Shown: positions 1 to 8,776, counted from the stretch's first letter. The stretch: 48,459 nt of DNA from Corynebacterium urealyticum (GCA_020741275.1 DYZK01000022.1:1-48459), one strand, 5' to 3'. Numbers and translations: made by a program. The notes: generated by a model not told the origin, from the sequence alone.

Positions 1-1534
1 GCCGCTTCTGGCCGCCGGAAAGCCGCAGGCCCCGTTCGCCGATGACCGTGTCGTAGCCGTCGGTGAAGCCCATGATGAACTCGTGGGCATTCGCACGCTT
101 GGCGGCATCCTCGATCTCTGCCTGGTTGGCATACGGGGTGGCGTAGGCGATGTTCTCCCGGATCGTGCCGGAGAACAGCGCCGGCTCCTGGAAGACCACG
201 CCTACCGAGGAACGTAGTTCCGCGCTGCTCAACGTCGAGACGTCCTTACCGCAGACGGTGAGTGTCCCAGCGGTGGGCTGGTACAGGCCCAGCAGGAGAT
301 TCACCAGGGTGGATTTACCGCCGCCGGACTCGCCGACCAGCGCCACCGTTTGGCCCCGCTGCGCGCTGAAACTCACATCGTGAATGACGGGCTCGCCGGG
401 CAGGTACTCGAAATCCACGTCCCGGAACTCGAAGACCGGTCCCGACTCCGGGGCTGAAAGCTGCGGGACGAGAGCAGCGTCCACATCCTCCCGGTCGACG
501 AGCATGCTGCCACCTGGGCGAGAGGCTTGCTGCAAGGCGGGTGCTGTTGTTGGCTCCTCCAGCTCCTCCATCGCTTCGAAGTATTCGCGGGAACCGGCGG
601 CGGCGCGCTGGGCGGTGTCCACCAGCCAGCTCATCATGCTGGCCGGCTGGCGGGCCATGACCACAAGCTGCAGGAGCAGGACCATGTCGCCGATGGTGAA
701 GCGCCCATTGATCGTCTGCCAGAACAGGGTGAGATAGATGGCGAAGAAGATGATGTTCATCCCGCCCATGCGGAGGGTGTCCATCATGTGCCAGTAACGG
801 GACTGCACGCGGGTGATCTGCACGGTCTCGTCGAAGTGCTTCTGGAAGACGCGCAGCTCGCGTAGCTCCGTGACGAAGGACTTGACGACCTTCACCTGGC
901 CGATAACCTCAGCGAACCGGCCCTGGGCGGTATCGATGTGCTCGTTTTTCTCCTTCTCCCAGACGATCCACTTCCGGCTCGTCAGCGCGGTGAGCCACAG
1001 GTACATCGGGAAGATCACAGCCAGCAGCAGAGCCAATGGCCAGTAATAAATCGCGGTGATCACCAAGATCAGCGCGACCGTGAGCAGCATGGAGAAGAAG
1101 TTATTGGCAAAGGACTGCAGGAATTGGGTTAGCCCCAGGATCGAGCGGTCCAGCCGCGAGATGATGGTGCCCGTGACCTGCTTATCGTAGTAGCTCTGCG
1201 GCAGGCTGAGCAGCTTCGCGAAGTAGCGGTTGGAGAGGATCTGCCGCATCCGGGTGGCCATCACGTCACCGAACCAGCCACCGATGTTGCGAACCAGGTT
1301 ACTGGCCAGCTCCACGCCGAGCAGGGCCACGGCCAGCCAGATCACGGTCTGCAGTGCGGTGTCGCGGGAGAGCTCGCCCTGCACCGAGGCCACGATCGTA
1401 TCGGTGGCGTTTTTCACCAGGAATGGTGCGGCCAGCGCCAGGCCGGCGGTGAGGATGCTCGAGATCATCACGATCACGTAGAAGGGCATGAGCTCCTTCG
1501 TGGATCGCAGGATCCTGCCGAAAGCGGCAATCAT
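1..1534 (-). CDS. ABC transporter, fused permease and ATPase (partial, C-terminus outside window)
   Basis: An exporter half-transporter read on the minus strand; about 511 codons are visible and the C-terminus lies before base 1. The N-terminal part (about residues 10-320) has long hydrophobic segments typical of an ABC exporter membrane domain. The nucleotide-binding domain follows: Walker A GESGGGKST near residue 400, Q-loop VFQEP, and the signature LSGGQKR at the window edge; Walker B and the H-loop are off the window. The start is the ATG at 1534-1532, preceded by AAAGGAG at a spacing of 11. It lies 71 bases downstream of the C-S lyase on the same strand, so the two may be cotranscribed. 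Substrate is not recognisable (lipid or drug exporters share this architecture). Confidence 0.9.
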   Translation of the reverse strand, partial: MIAAFGRILRSTKELMPFYVIVMISSILTAGLALAAPFLVKNATDTIVASVQGELSRDTALQTVIWLAVALLGVELASNLVRNIGGWFGDVMATRMRQILSNRYFAKLLSLPQSYYDKQVTGTIISRLDRSILGLTQFLQSFANNFFSMLLTVALILVITAIYYWPLALLLAVIFPMYLWLTALTSRKWIVWEKEKNEHIDTAQGRFAEVIGQVKVVKSFVTELRELRVFQKHFDETVQITRVQSRYWHMMDTLRMGGMNIIFFAIYLTLFWQTINGRFTIGDMVLLLQLVVMARQPASMMSWLVDTAQRAAAGSREYFEAMEELEEPTTAPALQQASRPGGSMLVDREDVDAALVPQLSAPESGPVFEFRDVDFEYLPGEPVIHDVSFSAQRGQTVALVGESGGGKSTLVNLLLGLYQPTAGTLTVCGKDVSTLSSAELRSSVGVVFQEPALFSGTIRENIAYATPYANQAEIEDAAKRANAHEFIMGFTDGYDTVIGERGLRLSGGQKR

Positions 1535-1605
1535 GTACTCGCGTGCTCCTTTGTTGGGCTTGAGGTCTACCAACCAAGAAGCCTAGCGAAGAGGGCAGAC
1601 AGGTC

Positions 1606-2865
1606 TTAAGCGCGCTCTCCGAAGCCTGCCGCGGCGATGCGGTCCAGCGCCTCTGTGAGGATCTCCCGCGAGGTCGCGACGTTAATCCGCACGCGCCCGG
1701 CACCACCGGCACCGTAGATGGATCCGGTGTTGAAGGCCACCTTCGCCCGCTTAAGGATCTGCTCCGCTGGGTCTGGTGGTGTTTCGCTGTTCCCGTTCGT
1801 TGCCATATCGATCCCGGGGACGTCGCGGACGTCCACCCATAGGAGGTAGGTTCCCTCCGGTCGGTGAAATGTCGCGCCGGGCAGGACCTCGGGTAGGCGG
1901 CGTTCGATCAGGTCGAGGTTGCCGCTGAGGTAGTCGATCTGTTCCTCCAGCCAGCCGGAGTCGTCGCGGTAGGCGGCGGTCGCAGCGGCGATTCCGATGG
2001 TGGACGCCTCCCCGGTGCGTAGCTTGTGCACGCGAGCCATGATGTCGCGGTCGCGTGGGGAGCTCAGGATCATCTGGGCGCATCGAAGGCCGGCGGTGTT
2101 CCACCCCTTCGACGTGGCGGTGACCGTGATGGTGTTCTCGGCCGCGATTTCGCTGACCGAGGCGGTCGGGGTGTGTTGGTGTCCCGGGTAGACGATGGGG
2201 GCGTGGATTTCGTCGGAGATAACTCGCACGTTGTACTTCGCCGCCAGCTCCACCACGTCGCGCAGTTCTTCCTTGCTGAACACCCGGCCGAGCGGATTAT
2301 AGGGACTGCACAAGATCAGCGACCCGGCCGGCGCGGCTGTGTTTCCCGCTTCCTTTGCGGCGACGACGCGGCCGCGTGTGCTTGCGGTGCCGGATGCGAA
2401 GACCTCCTCCAGGGCCGCGAGGTCGAACGTGCCCTCCGGAGTCATGGCCACCTCGATCGCGGGCCGCCCGGTGACGTCGGGGATCTCAAAGAAGGGGTTA
2501 TAGGCGGGGACTGGCAGCACGATCGCGGAGCCAGCGGGGGTGAGCTCCTCGACGGCAATCGTCACACCCTTGACCACGTCGGGGACGGTGCGAACCCAAT
2601 CGGGGGAGAAGCTCCAGCCGAACCGGCGTTCGTAGAACCCGGCGAGTGCTTCTCGCAGCTCCACGTCGTCAGCGGAGTAGCCGAAATATTCGCGGTCCAC
2701 GCAGTCCTGGATGGCGTGGGCAACGGCGGGGCAGGTGTGGAAGTCGGACTCCGCGACCCACATGGGGATGACGTCCTCGGGGTAGCCGCGCCATTTCTTC
2801 GTACCGCGGAGGCGCAGTTCGGCCAGGGTGGGCAGTTCGAGGGAGCTGGAGTTGTGGCTAGTCAT
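1606..2865 (-). CDS. aecD: PLP-dependent C-S lyase (AecD/MalY-type cystathionine beta-lyase)
   Basis: A 419-residue aminotransferase-fold enzyme of the MalY/PatB subgroup, which cleaves C-S bonds of cystathionine and related thioethers and thus links cysteine to methionine synthesis in the cytoplasm. Visible marks are the N-terminal motif ending MWVAESDF, the SPYNPLGRVF segment, SDEIHAPI, and the PLP lysine in ATSKGWNTAGL. An upstream in-frame start would add 23 residues, but the ATG at 2865 is preferred: the family usually begins shortly before this point, there is no ribosome binding site, and a -10 TACACT sits exactly seven bases upstream, as expected for a leaderless transcript. An exact McbR-type operator overlaps the promoter, which fits methionine-responsive repression. 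Cystathionine beta-lyase versus a broader C-S lyase cannot be separated from sequence alone. Confidence 0.88.
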   Translation of the reverse strand: MTSHNSSSLELPTLAELRLRGTKKWRGYPEDVIPMWVAESDFHTCPAVAHAIQDCVDREYFGYSADDVELREALAGFYERRFGWSFSPDWVRTVPDVVKGVTIAVEELTPAGSAIVLPVPAYNPFFEIPDVTGRPAIEVAMTPEGTFDLAALEEVFASGTASTRGRVVAAKEAGNTAAPAGSLILCSPYNPLGRVFSKEELRDVVELAAKYNVRVISDEIHAPIVYPGHQHTPTASVSEIAAENTITVTATSKGWNTAGLRCAQMILSSPRDRDIMARVHKLRTGEASTIGIAAATAAYRDDSGWLEEQIDYLSGNLDLIERRLPEVLPGATFHRPEGTYLLWVDVRDVPGIDMATNGNSETPPDPAEQILKRAKVAFNTGSIYGAGGAGRVRINVATSREILTEALDRIAAAGFGERA

Positions 2866-2903
2866 GGGCAACAGTGTACGCGCCCGGACGGGGGTGTAGA
2901 CAA
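2863..2903 (-). promoter_or_regulatory. Leaderless promoter of the C-S lyase gene
   Basis: On the minus strand the -10 hexamer TACACT (2878-2873) is followed by seven bases and then the ATG at 2865. A weak -35 TTGTCT (2903-2898) lies 19 bases upstream of the -10. No Shine-Dalgarno sequence is present. Confidence 0.6.
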
Positions 2904-2912
2904 CTCTGTCTA
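2897..2912. promoter_or_regulatory. McbR-type operator (TAGAC-N6-GTCTA)
   Basis: The 16-bp site has perfect arms TAGAC and GTCTA separated by six bases (aactct); the inner A/T pair extends the dyad to six bases per arm. This equals the consensus reported for McbR, the TetR-type repressor of methionine and cysteine genes in Corynebacterium glutamicum. It overlaps the -35 region of the C-S lyase promoter. A possible plus-strand -10 (TATGCT, 2911-2916) for the lipoprotein gene also overlaps it. Binding is inferred. Confidence 0.65.
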
Positions 2913-3050
2913 TGCTGTGGCTTCGGGTGCTCAACTAGAATTCAACTAGGATCGAGTATCGATTGAACGCCAGAGCGACAGGCGGGTCGGCTGTCGATGG
3001 GGCTGTTGCGGTCCGGCGGAGGTTTCCCTGAGTGATGTAGGAAGGTCAAC

Positions 3051-4019
3051 ATGAAGAATAAAACTCTGCGGATCGGCGCAGGCATCGTCGGTGTGACCCT
3101 GGCGGTAGGCCTTGTTGCGTGCTCGGAGGAAGATACCGCCGCCCAGGGTGGGCGCACCATCGACAACTGCGGCATGGAGATCTCGATCGAGGAAAAGCCG
3201 GAGCGCATCGTCACCCTGCGCCAGGCCACCACCGAAAACCTCTTTGAGATGGGCCAGAAGGATAAGATGGTTGGCACCAGCTCGCTGCGTGACAAAGTCC
3301 AGCCGAAGTGGCAGAAGGCTTATGACAGCATTCCGGTGCTGAGCAAGACCGTCGCGACCGCGGAACAGGTGCTTGACGTGGACCCGGACTTCATCGTCGC
3401 CACCCAGCGCGGCAGCTTCGTTGAGAGCCTCACCGGCACCCGTGAGTTCTGGGCGGAAAACGGGGTCCGCACCTTCGTTTCCAACACGGACTGCCCGGCC
3501 GACGGCACGACCGGCTTCGAGAACCTCCAAAAGGACTACGAGCAGCTGGGCGAAATTCTTGGCGCGCAAGAAGAGGCCAAGAAGCTCATCGACCGGACGC
3601 AGGAGGCCGTCGATAACGCAGATGTGAAATCTGGCAAGTCGCTGGCGTTCCTCTTCAACATCAATGACGCCGCCCCGTGGGTCGACGGCCGCTACGGCAT
3701 CTCCAACGACATCGCGAAGCTCACAGGCTCGACCAACGTCTTCGAGGACCTCAAGGAGGCTCGCAACGAAGTCAGCTGGGAGGCCTTCGCCGAGAAGGAC
3801 CCGGACTACATCGTCGTCGCCGACATCTCTGGCCGAGGCCTGCCGATGGATACCGCACAGGAGAAGATCGACGAGCTCAAGCGCGAGCCCGCGACCAAGA
3901 ATATGAAGGCGGTGCGCGAGAACAAGTTCATCGTCGTCCCGGGTGTTGGCCTGGACCCGTCCGTGCGCTCCCTCGAGCCACTGGCGATCATCGCCAAGGA
4001 AGTTTCCAAGGATGATTAG
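3051..4019 (+). CDS. ABC transporter substrate-binding lipoprotein (FecB/BtuF-like)
   Basis: A 322-residue lipoprotein with a Lys/Arg start, a hydrophobic stretch and a lipobox ending LVAC (Cys at about residue 24), so it should be anchored outside the membrane. The mature part looks like a class III (FecB/FhuD/BtuF) binding protein: PERIVTLRQATTENLFEMG, then VDPDFIVATQ near residue 105-115, and DPDYIVVADIS in the second lobe. Such proteins deliver ferric siderophores, haem or cobalamin to a permease. No permease or ATPase gene is adjacent, so the partner is elsewhere and the ligand is unknown. The start ATG has GGAAGG seven bases upstream. The roughly 130-base leader contains a CGACAG/CTGTCG hairpin at 2976-2996. 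Confidence 0.82.
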   Translation: MKNKTLRIGAGIVGVTLAVGLVACSEEDTAAQGGRTIDNCGMEISIEEKPERIVTLRQATTENLFEMGQKDKMVGTSSLRDKVQPKWQKAYDSIPVLSKTVATAEQVLDVDPDFIVATQRGSFVESLTGTREFWAENGVRTFVSNTDCPADGTTGFENLQKDYEQLGEILGAQEEAKKLIDRTQEAVDNADVKSGKSLAFLFNINDAAPWVDGRYGISNDIAKLTGSTNVFEDLKEARNEVSWEAFAEKDPDYIVVADISGRGLPMDTAQEKIDELKREPATKNMKAVRENKFIVVPGVGLDPSVRSLEPLAIIAKEVSKDD

Positions 4020-4068
4020 TTCCTAGGCGCCCGCCCACCGGCCCCACGGTCGTGTCTGGGCAGGTCGC

Positions 4069-4084
4069 TACACTGGAGCGCATG
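4069..4084 (+). promoter_or_regulatory. Leaderless promoter of the M3 peptidase gene
   Basis: TACACT at 4069-4074, seven bases, then ATG at 4082. No convincing -35 is seen. This favours the 4082 start over the in-frame ATG at 4052. Confidence 0.5.
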
Positions 4085-6253
4085 TTAGATTTCGACACGC
4101 CTTCCAGCCTTCCCTACGAGCTGCCGGACTTCGCCAACGTCGAGGTCAGCGAACTCGTTCCGGCCTTCTTCACTGCTGTGGACGATCACGCTGCGGAAGT
4201 GGCCGCCATCGCGGCGAACCCCGAGGAACCGACCTGGGAGAACACCGTGGAGGCCCTCGAAGCCTCCGGGCGGATGCTCGACCGCGTGCTCGCGGTGATC
4301 TTCAACTACGCCGGCACGATGGCCACCCCGGAGATCCGCGACGTGGAAGAAGCGGTCTCCCCGCCCCTGGCGAAGCACTTCTCCGAGCTCTACCTCAATG
4401 AGGCGCTGTGGGAGCGCATCAAGCAGGTCGACGAGAACACTCAGATCGAGGAGGGGAGCGAGGAGGCCGCGCTCATGGCCTACTGGCGCCGCAAGTTCCG
4501 CCGGGGCGGGGCGGAACTCGCCCCGGAGCAGCGGGACGAGCTCAAGCAGATCGACGAGCGCCTCGCCGAGCTATCCACCCGCTTCGGCCGCGTCCTGCAG
4601 GAACAGACCGAAGCCTCCGCCGTGTTGATTACCGAGGAGTCGGAGCTCGCGGGCCTTAGTGAGGCTACCCGCGAGGTGCTGGCCACCGATGCGAAGGAGG
4701 CCGGCGAGGAGGGCTGGCTCATCCGGATCGGACTGCCCAGTGTGCAGCCCATCCTGGAGTCTCTCGAGAACCCGGAGGTCCGCCGCCGGGTCTACGAGGC
4801 CTCCCTGCAGCGTGCTGGCACTGCCAACGATGAGACCCTCAAGGAGATCGCCCGCCTGCGAGCCCGCCGCGCCAAGTTGCTGGGCTATGCCTCCCACGCT
4901 GACTTCGTGGCGGAGGAGGAAACTGCCGGCTCCGTCGAGGCCGTCAAGGGGCTGCTGAATCAGGTGATTCCCGCCGCGGTGAGCAATGCCCACGGCGAGT
5001 ACAAACGACTGCTGGACAAGCAGGCCGTCTCCACCAGCGCTACCGGCGAGGAAAACCCAGAGCTCACGGGCGCGGATTGGGCCTATTGGTCCGCCCAGCT
5101 CAAGCAGGAGGAGCTCTCGGTCGACGAAGAGGAACTGCGCAGCTACTTCCCACTGGACCAGGTGCTCGTTGACGGCGCCTTCTACGCCGCCCAGCGCCTC
5201 TATGGCATCGAGGTTATCCGCCGCGCAGACCTCGAGGGCTACCACCCGGAGGCCCTGGTCTGGGAGGCCCGCGAAGGCGCAGACAGCAGCTACCCGGGAG
5301 CGACCCCCGGTGAGGGCATCGGCCTGATCATCACGGACATGTACGCCCGCCCCACCAAGCGGGGTGGCGCGTGGATGAGCAGCTTCGTGGACCAGTCCGA
5401 CCTGCTGGGAACCAAGCCGGTGGTCGTCAACGTCCTCAATATCGCCAAGCCTGCCGAACTCGCGCCGGGTGAGGTGGGACGGGCGCTGCTGAGCCTCGAC
5501 GAGGTGGCCACGGTCTTCCACGAGTTCGGTCACGCCCTGCATGGTCTGCTCTCCGAGGTTCGCTACCCGAGCCTGTCCGGCACCTCCGTGCCGCGCGACT
5601 TCGTGGAGTTCCCCTCCCAGATCAATGAGAACTGGGCCCTGCAGCCGGAGATCCTCGCTAATTACGCCAAGCACGTGGACACCGGCGAGGTGTTGCCCGC
5701 CGAGCTGGCCGCCGCCGTCCAGAAGCAGGCGCAGTGGGGCGAGGGATTCGCCACCACCGAGTACGTCGCCGCCTGCGTGGTGGACCTTGCCTGGCACCAG
5801 CTCACCGAAGACGAGGCCGCCCAGGTTACGGACATCGCCGCCTTCGAGCGCCGCGCGCTCGAAGAGGCTGGCATCGATATCGCGGATAAGATCGCCCCGC
5901 GCTACCGCTCCGCCTACTTCAACCACATCTTCGCCGGCGGCTACTCGGCGGACTACTGGTCTTACCTCTGGGCGGAAGTTCTGGACGCCGATGGTTTCCA
6001 GGCCTTCGTTGACACCGGAGCCGCCCGGGAGGCGTCGTTGGATGCTGACGATGGGGCGAGGACCGGCGGTGCCGAAGCTGAAAAGATTGATCTGGACGAC
6101 GTCCGTTTCGCTGGGGAGCGCTTCCGTCGCATGATCCTCTCGCGCGGTGCGACCATCGACTACGAGGATGCTTTCTGGATGTTCCGTGGCCGCCAGCGCA
6201 GCGTCGAACCACTGCTGCGCCGCCGTGGCTTGGCCGGCACGGTTAACGGCTAA
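4082..6253 (+). CDS. M3-family zinc metallopeptidase (oligopeptidase A / Dcp type)
   Basis: A 723-residue cytoplasmic peptidase of the thimet-oligopeptidase family, which degrades short peptides, including cleaved signal peptides. The zinc motif HEFGH is at residues 480-484 within VFHEFGHALHG, with the downstream glutamate expected in the conserved segment DFVEFPSQINENW. No signal peptide or membrane segment is seen, and length fits the family (about 680-720). The gene stands alone on its strand with its own promoter; the chosen start lies seven bases after a TACACT -10. Oligopeptidase A and peptidyl-dipeptidase Dcp are not distinguished with certainty. Confidence 0.9.
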   Translation: MLDFDTPSSLPYELPDFANVEVSELVPAFFTAVDDHAAEVAAIAANPEEPTWENTVEALEASGRMLDRVLAVIFNYAGTMATPEIRDVEEAVSPPLAKHFSELYLNEALWERIKQVDENTQIEEGSEEAALMAYWRRKFRRGGAELAPEQRDELKQIDERLAELSTRFGRVLQEQTEASAVLITEESELAGLSEATREVLATDAKEAGEEGWLIRIGLPSVQPILESLENPEVRRRVYEASLQRAGTANDETLKEIARLRARRAKLLGYASHADFVAEEETAGSVEAVKGLLNQVIPAAVSNAHGEYKRLLDKQAVSTSATGEENPELTGADWAYWSAQLKQEELSVDEEELRSYFPLDQVLVDGAFYAAQRLYGIEVIRRADLEGYHPEALVWEAREGADSSYPGATPGEGIGLIITDMYARPTKRGGAWMSSFVDQSDLLGTKPVVVNVLNIAKPAELAPGEVGRALLSLDEVATVFHEFGHALHGLLSEVRYPSLSGTSVPRDFVEFPSQINENWALQPEILANYAKHVDTGEVLPAELAAAVQKQAQWGEGFATTEYVAACVVDLAWHQLTEDEAAQVTDIAAFERRALEEAGIDIADKIAPRYRSAYFNHIFAGGYSADYWSYLWAEVLDADGFQAFVDTGAAREASLDADDGARTGGAEAEKIDLDDVRFAGERFRRMILSRGATIDYEDAFWMFRGRQRSVEPLLRRRGLAGTVNG

Positions 6254-6288
6254 GCGCGCGCAACGAGTAGATTCTCGGTAGTGAGAAC

Positions 6289-6576
6289 ATGAATTGGCTG
6301 ATCAACGCCTCGGTATGGATCCAGGCTCCGGTGGTGGTGGCGCTCCTGCTTGCCTTCGCCGGGGGCGTATCCTGGCTGCTCAATAAGGTGCTCTGGAGGA
6401 TCATTCCCCGAAGCGCTGAGGAGGCGGAGGTACTGGGGCCAGAGAGTGTGAAGCTGCTGGCAGCACAGGTTGACAAACCTGCGACCCCGGGGCGTGCCCA
6501 ACGGTCCTCGGGTTCTCAGCCAGAGCGTGGCGCCGGTGCAGATGCCGGGCGCTGCGGTGAACAGGAGAGTGTTTAG
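6289..6576 (+). CDS. Small membrane protein, function unknown
   Basis: A 95-residue protein with one hydrophobic segment (about residues 12-32, PVVVALLLAFAGGVSWLLNKV) followed by a basic WRIIPR stop-transfer and a polar, Pro/Gly/Ser/Arg-rich tail of about 55 residues that should be cytoplasmic. It starts 35 bases after the M3 peptidase gene. No strong ribosome binding site is seen; a TAGATT at 6268-6273 could be a -10. The family is not recognised by me. It is followed six bases later by an even smaller membrane-peptide gene, and the two look cotranscribed. Confidence 0.6.
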   Translation: MNWLINASVWIQAPVVVALLLAFAGGVSWLLNKVLWRIIPRSAEEAEVLGPESVKLLAAQVDKPATPGRAQRSSGSQPERGAGADAGRCGEQESV

Positions 6577-6582
6577 GAAACC

Positions 6583-6669
6583 ATGAAGCACCATTCGAAG
6601 GTTCGGCAGGCCCTTGCCCTGCTGCTCGTGCTCCTTCTCGTGGCGTGGCTCGCGGCTAACGTCCTCTAA
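6583..6669 (+). CDS. 28-residue single-span membrane peptide
   Basis: A very short reading frame with ATG at 6583 and TAA at 6667-6669. It encodes a basic N-terminus (MKHHSKVRQ) followed by an uninterrupted Leu/Val/Ala-rich segment of about 19 residues ending in LAANVL: one transmembrane helix and nothing else. AGGAAA lies a few bases upstream of the start, and the frame begins six bases after the stop of the preceding small membrane protein. The composition is that of a real membrane miniprotein. Function unknown; it might assist or regulate its neighbour. Confidence 0.5.
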   Translation: MKHHSKVRQALALLLVLLLVAWLAANVL

Positions 6670-6812
6670 GGTCCTCAGCCCTCGGCGGTGGGGGAGGCCC
6701 GCAAAGATGCGCGACTCGGGAAAATTGGCGTTTTAGTGATCTGCGCCACTTATGTGTGTTTTTATAGCTGTAGCGAAATCTATTACTGAGCTACGGCCCA
6801 TAAAGGAGAATG

Positions 6813-8648
6813 ATGAGGACGGGATACACCTCAGAACCGCTGTATACCATCGGCGAGAACGAGACAATTCTGACCGCGCTGCGTGACCTGCAGAAAGATC
6901 ACCCGAGCGTGGTCGTCTTCAGTCGTCCGAAGAACTTCGACTGGGAGGATGTCACCACCACCCAGTTCCTCGACGAGGTCTACGCCGTCGCCCGCGGCCT
7001 CATCGCCAATGGGGTGAAGGCCAAGGATCGCATCGTCATCATGTCGGAAACCCGCTACGAGTGGTCGCTGCTCGACCTGGCGATCCAGGCGGCAGGCGCG
7101 ATCTCCGTGCCGATCTACCCCTCCTCCTCGACCTCCCAGTGCGCCTGGATCGTGCAGGACTCCGGCGCCAGCTTCGCCGTCGGTGAGAGCCAGGAGCACT
7201 GCGAGCGTCTCGAGAACTTCATCCCCGAGGACGGCACTCCCACCGAGAAGGAACCGCTGACCCGCGTGCTGGGCATCAACCGCGGCGCCGTCGACATCCT
7301 CATCAACGACGGCCGCGACAAGAAGATCTCCCAGGACGAGGTCGAGGCCCGCATCGCCGACGTGCGTACCTCCGATGTCTGCTCCATCGTTTACACCTCC
7401 GGCACCACCGGCCGACCGAAGGGCTGCATGGTGCTGCACTCCAACTGGCTCAGCGAGGCCCGCGGCCTGGGAACCCACCCGATTGGTCGCCTGGGTAGGC
7501 CGGGCAAGAGCGCGGTGACCTTCCTGCCACTGGCCCACGTGCTCTCCCGCGCGGTGTCCTACCTGCTGCTCACAACCGGCTGCACCCAGACCCACTGGTC
7601 GGACTTCGGCACCCTGGTCACCGAGTTCCAGCGCTCCAATCCGAACATGATTCTGGGCGTGCCACGCGTCTTCGAGAAGGTCCACGCGGGCATGCGTGCT
7701 AAGGCCTCCGATGGATCCAAGATCGGCGAGAAGCTCTTCGAGCGCGCCGAGAAGATCGCCGTGGAGTACTCCAAGGCGCTGGACACCCCACAGGGCCCGA
7801 ACCTTGCCCTGAAGACCAGCCACGCCATCTTCGACAAGCTGATCTACTCCAAGGTTCGCGAGGCCATGGGTGGGGATCTGGAGTACGCCATCTCTGGCGG
7901 CTCGGCACTCAACGCGGAGCTCATGCACTTCTTTCGCGGCGTCGGCGTGTACATCTACGAGGGGTACGGGCTGACCGAATCCACCGCCGCCATCACCGTG
8001 AACTTCGAGCCGGATAACATCATCGGCACCGTGGGCCGCCCCGTTGGCGGTAACACCGTCCGCATCGCCGACGACGGCGAGATCCTGCTCAAGGGAGACG
8101 TCATCTTCGGCGGCTACTGGAACAACGAGGAGGCCACCGAGGAAGCCTTCGACGAGGACGGTTTCTACGCCACCGGCGATCTGGGCACCCTGCTGCCGAC
8201 CGGCCACCTGCGCATTACCGGCCGTAAGAAGGAAATCCTCGTCACCGCCGGCGGCAAGAACGTCTCCCCGGGTCCGTTGGAGGACATCCTGCGGTCCGCC
8301 CCGCTGATCTCCCAGGCTATGGTCGTGGGCGATGATCAGAAGTTCATCGGCGCCCTGATCTCCTTGGATGAGGACGCGCTGGAGGGCTGGAAGGCGCGCA
8401 ACGGCATCTCCGCCAATACCTCGATCCGCGAGCTGGCGAAGAACCCGAACCTGCGCGGCGAGATTCAGGACGCGATCAACGAGGCCAACCAGTCGGTGTC
8501 CCACGCGGAGGGCATCAAGAAGTTCCGCATCGTCCACCGCGACTTCGAGGAGGAGCGCGGCGAGGTCACCCCGTCGATGAAGATCAAGCGCTTCATGGTG
8601 GAGAAGAACTTCGCCGACGACATCGCCTGGATCTACTCCGAGAAGTAG
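6813..8648 (+). CDS. fadD: Long-chain fatty acid-CoA ligase (AMP-forming, FadD15-like)
   Basis: An adenylate-forming enzyme of about 611 residues that activates long-chain fatty acids to acyl-CoA for degradation or envelope lipid synthesis. The P-loop-like motif YTSGTTGRPKG lies near residue 195, followed by the motif YEGYGLTESTA, YATGDLG and GRKKEILVTAGGKNVSP with the C-terminal catalytic lysine region (PSMKIKR). There is no signal peptide. Two ATGs are adjacent (6810 and 6813) after TAAAGGAG at 6801-6808; the second is preferred because its spacing of four bases is the more workable. It has its own AT-rich upstream region (6720-6800). A strong hairpin downstream probably ends the transcript. 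Confidence 0.92.
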   Translation: MRTGYTSEPLYTIGENETILTALRDLQKDHPSVVVFSRPKNFDWEDVTTTQFLDEVYAVARGLIANGVKAKDRIVIMSETRYEWSLLDLAIQAAGAISVPIYPSSSTSQCAWIVQDSGASFAVGESQEHCERLENFIPEDGTPTEKEPLTRVLGINRGAVDILINDGRDKKISQDEVEARIADVRTSDVCSIVYTSGTTGRPKGCMVLHSNWLSEARGLGTHPIGRLGRPGKSAVTFLPLAHVLSRAVSYLLLTTGCTQTHWSDFGTLVTEFQRSNPNMILGVPRVFEKVHAGMRAKASDGSKIGEKLFERAEKIAVEYSKALDTPQGPNLALKTSHAIFDKLIYSKVREAMGGDLEYAISGGSALNAELMHFFRGVGVYIYEGYGLTESTAAITVNFEPDNIIGTVGRPVGGNTVRIADDGEILLKGDVIFGGYWNNEEATEEAFDEDGFYATGDLGTLLPTGHLRITGRKKEILVTAGGKNVSPGPLEDILRSAPLISQAMVVGDDQKFIGALISLDEDALEGWKARNGISANTSIRELAKNPNLRGEIQDAINEANQSVSHAEGIKKFRIVHRDFEEERGEVTPSMKIKRFMVEKNFADDIAWIYSEK

Positions 8649-8736
8649 CTACCCGGCCCCAATCGCCGCTCCACCGGGTGGCGATGCGGAGCCGAAAGCT
8701 CACATAAATCCCCGGACACGGCCAAGCCTCCCGGAC

Positions 8737-8776
8737 GTACCCGCATCACTCACATAATGTGATGCGGGTACAGCCT
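8737..8776 (+). terminator. Hairpin terminator candidate after fadD
   Basis: A perfect 13-bp inverted repeat (8737-8749 and 8759-8771, GTACCCGCATCAC arm) with a nine-base AT-rich loop is followed by AGCCTTTTAT. The T-run is short, so termination efficiency is uncertain. Confidence 0.55.

Noticed and set aside
2026..2949. Long plus-strand frame opposite the C-S lyase, and similar long antisense frames (for example opposite fadD, glyS and dnaJ2)
   Set aside because: They mirror the codon bias of the real genes on the other strand, have Gly/Val/His-rich compositions typical of antisense GC-rich frames, and lack start signals or family motifs.
6735..6750. Possible GlxR (TGTGA-N6-TCACA) site upstream of fadD
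   Set aside because: AGTGA-N6-CCACT matches only seven of ten consensus bases and lacks the usual TA centre; not strong enough to list.
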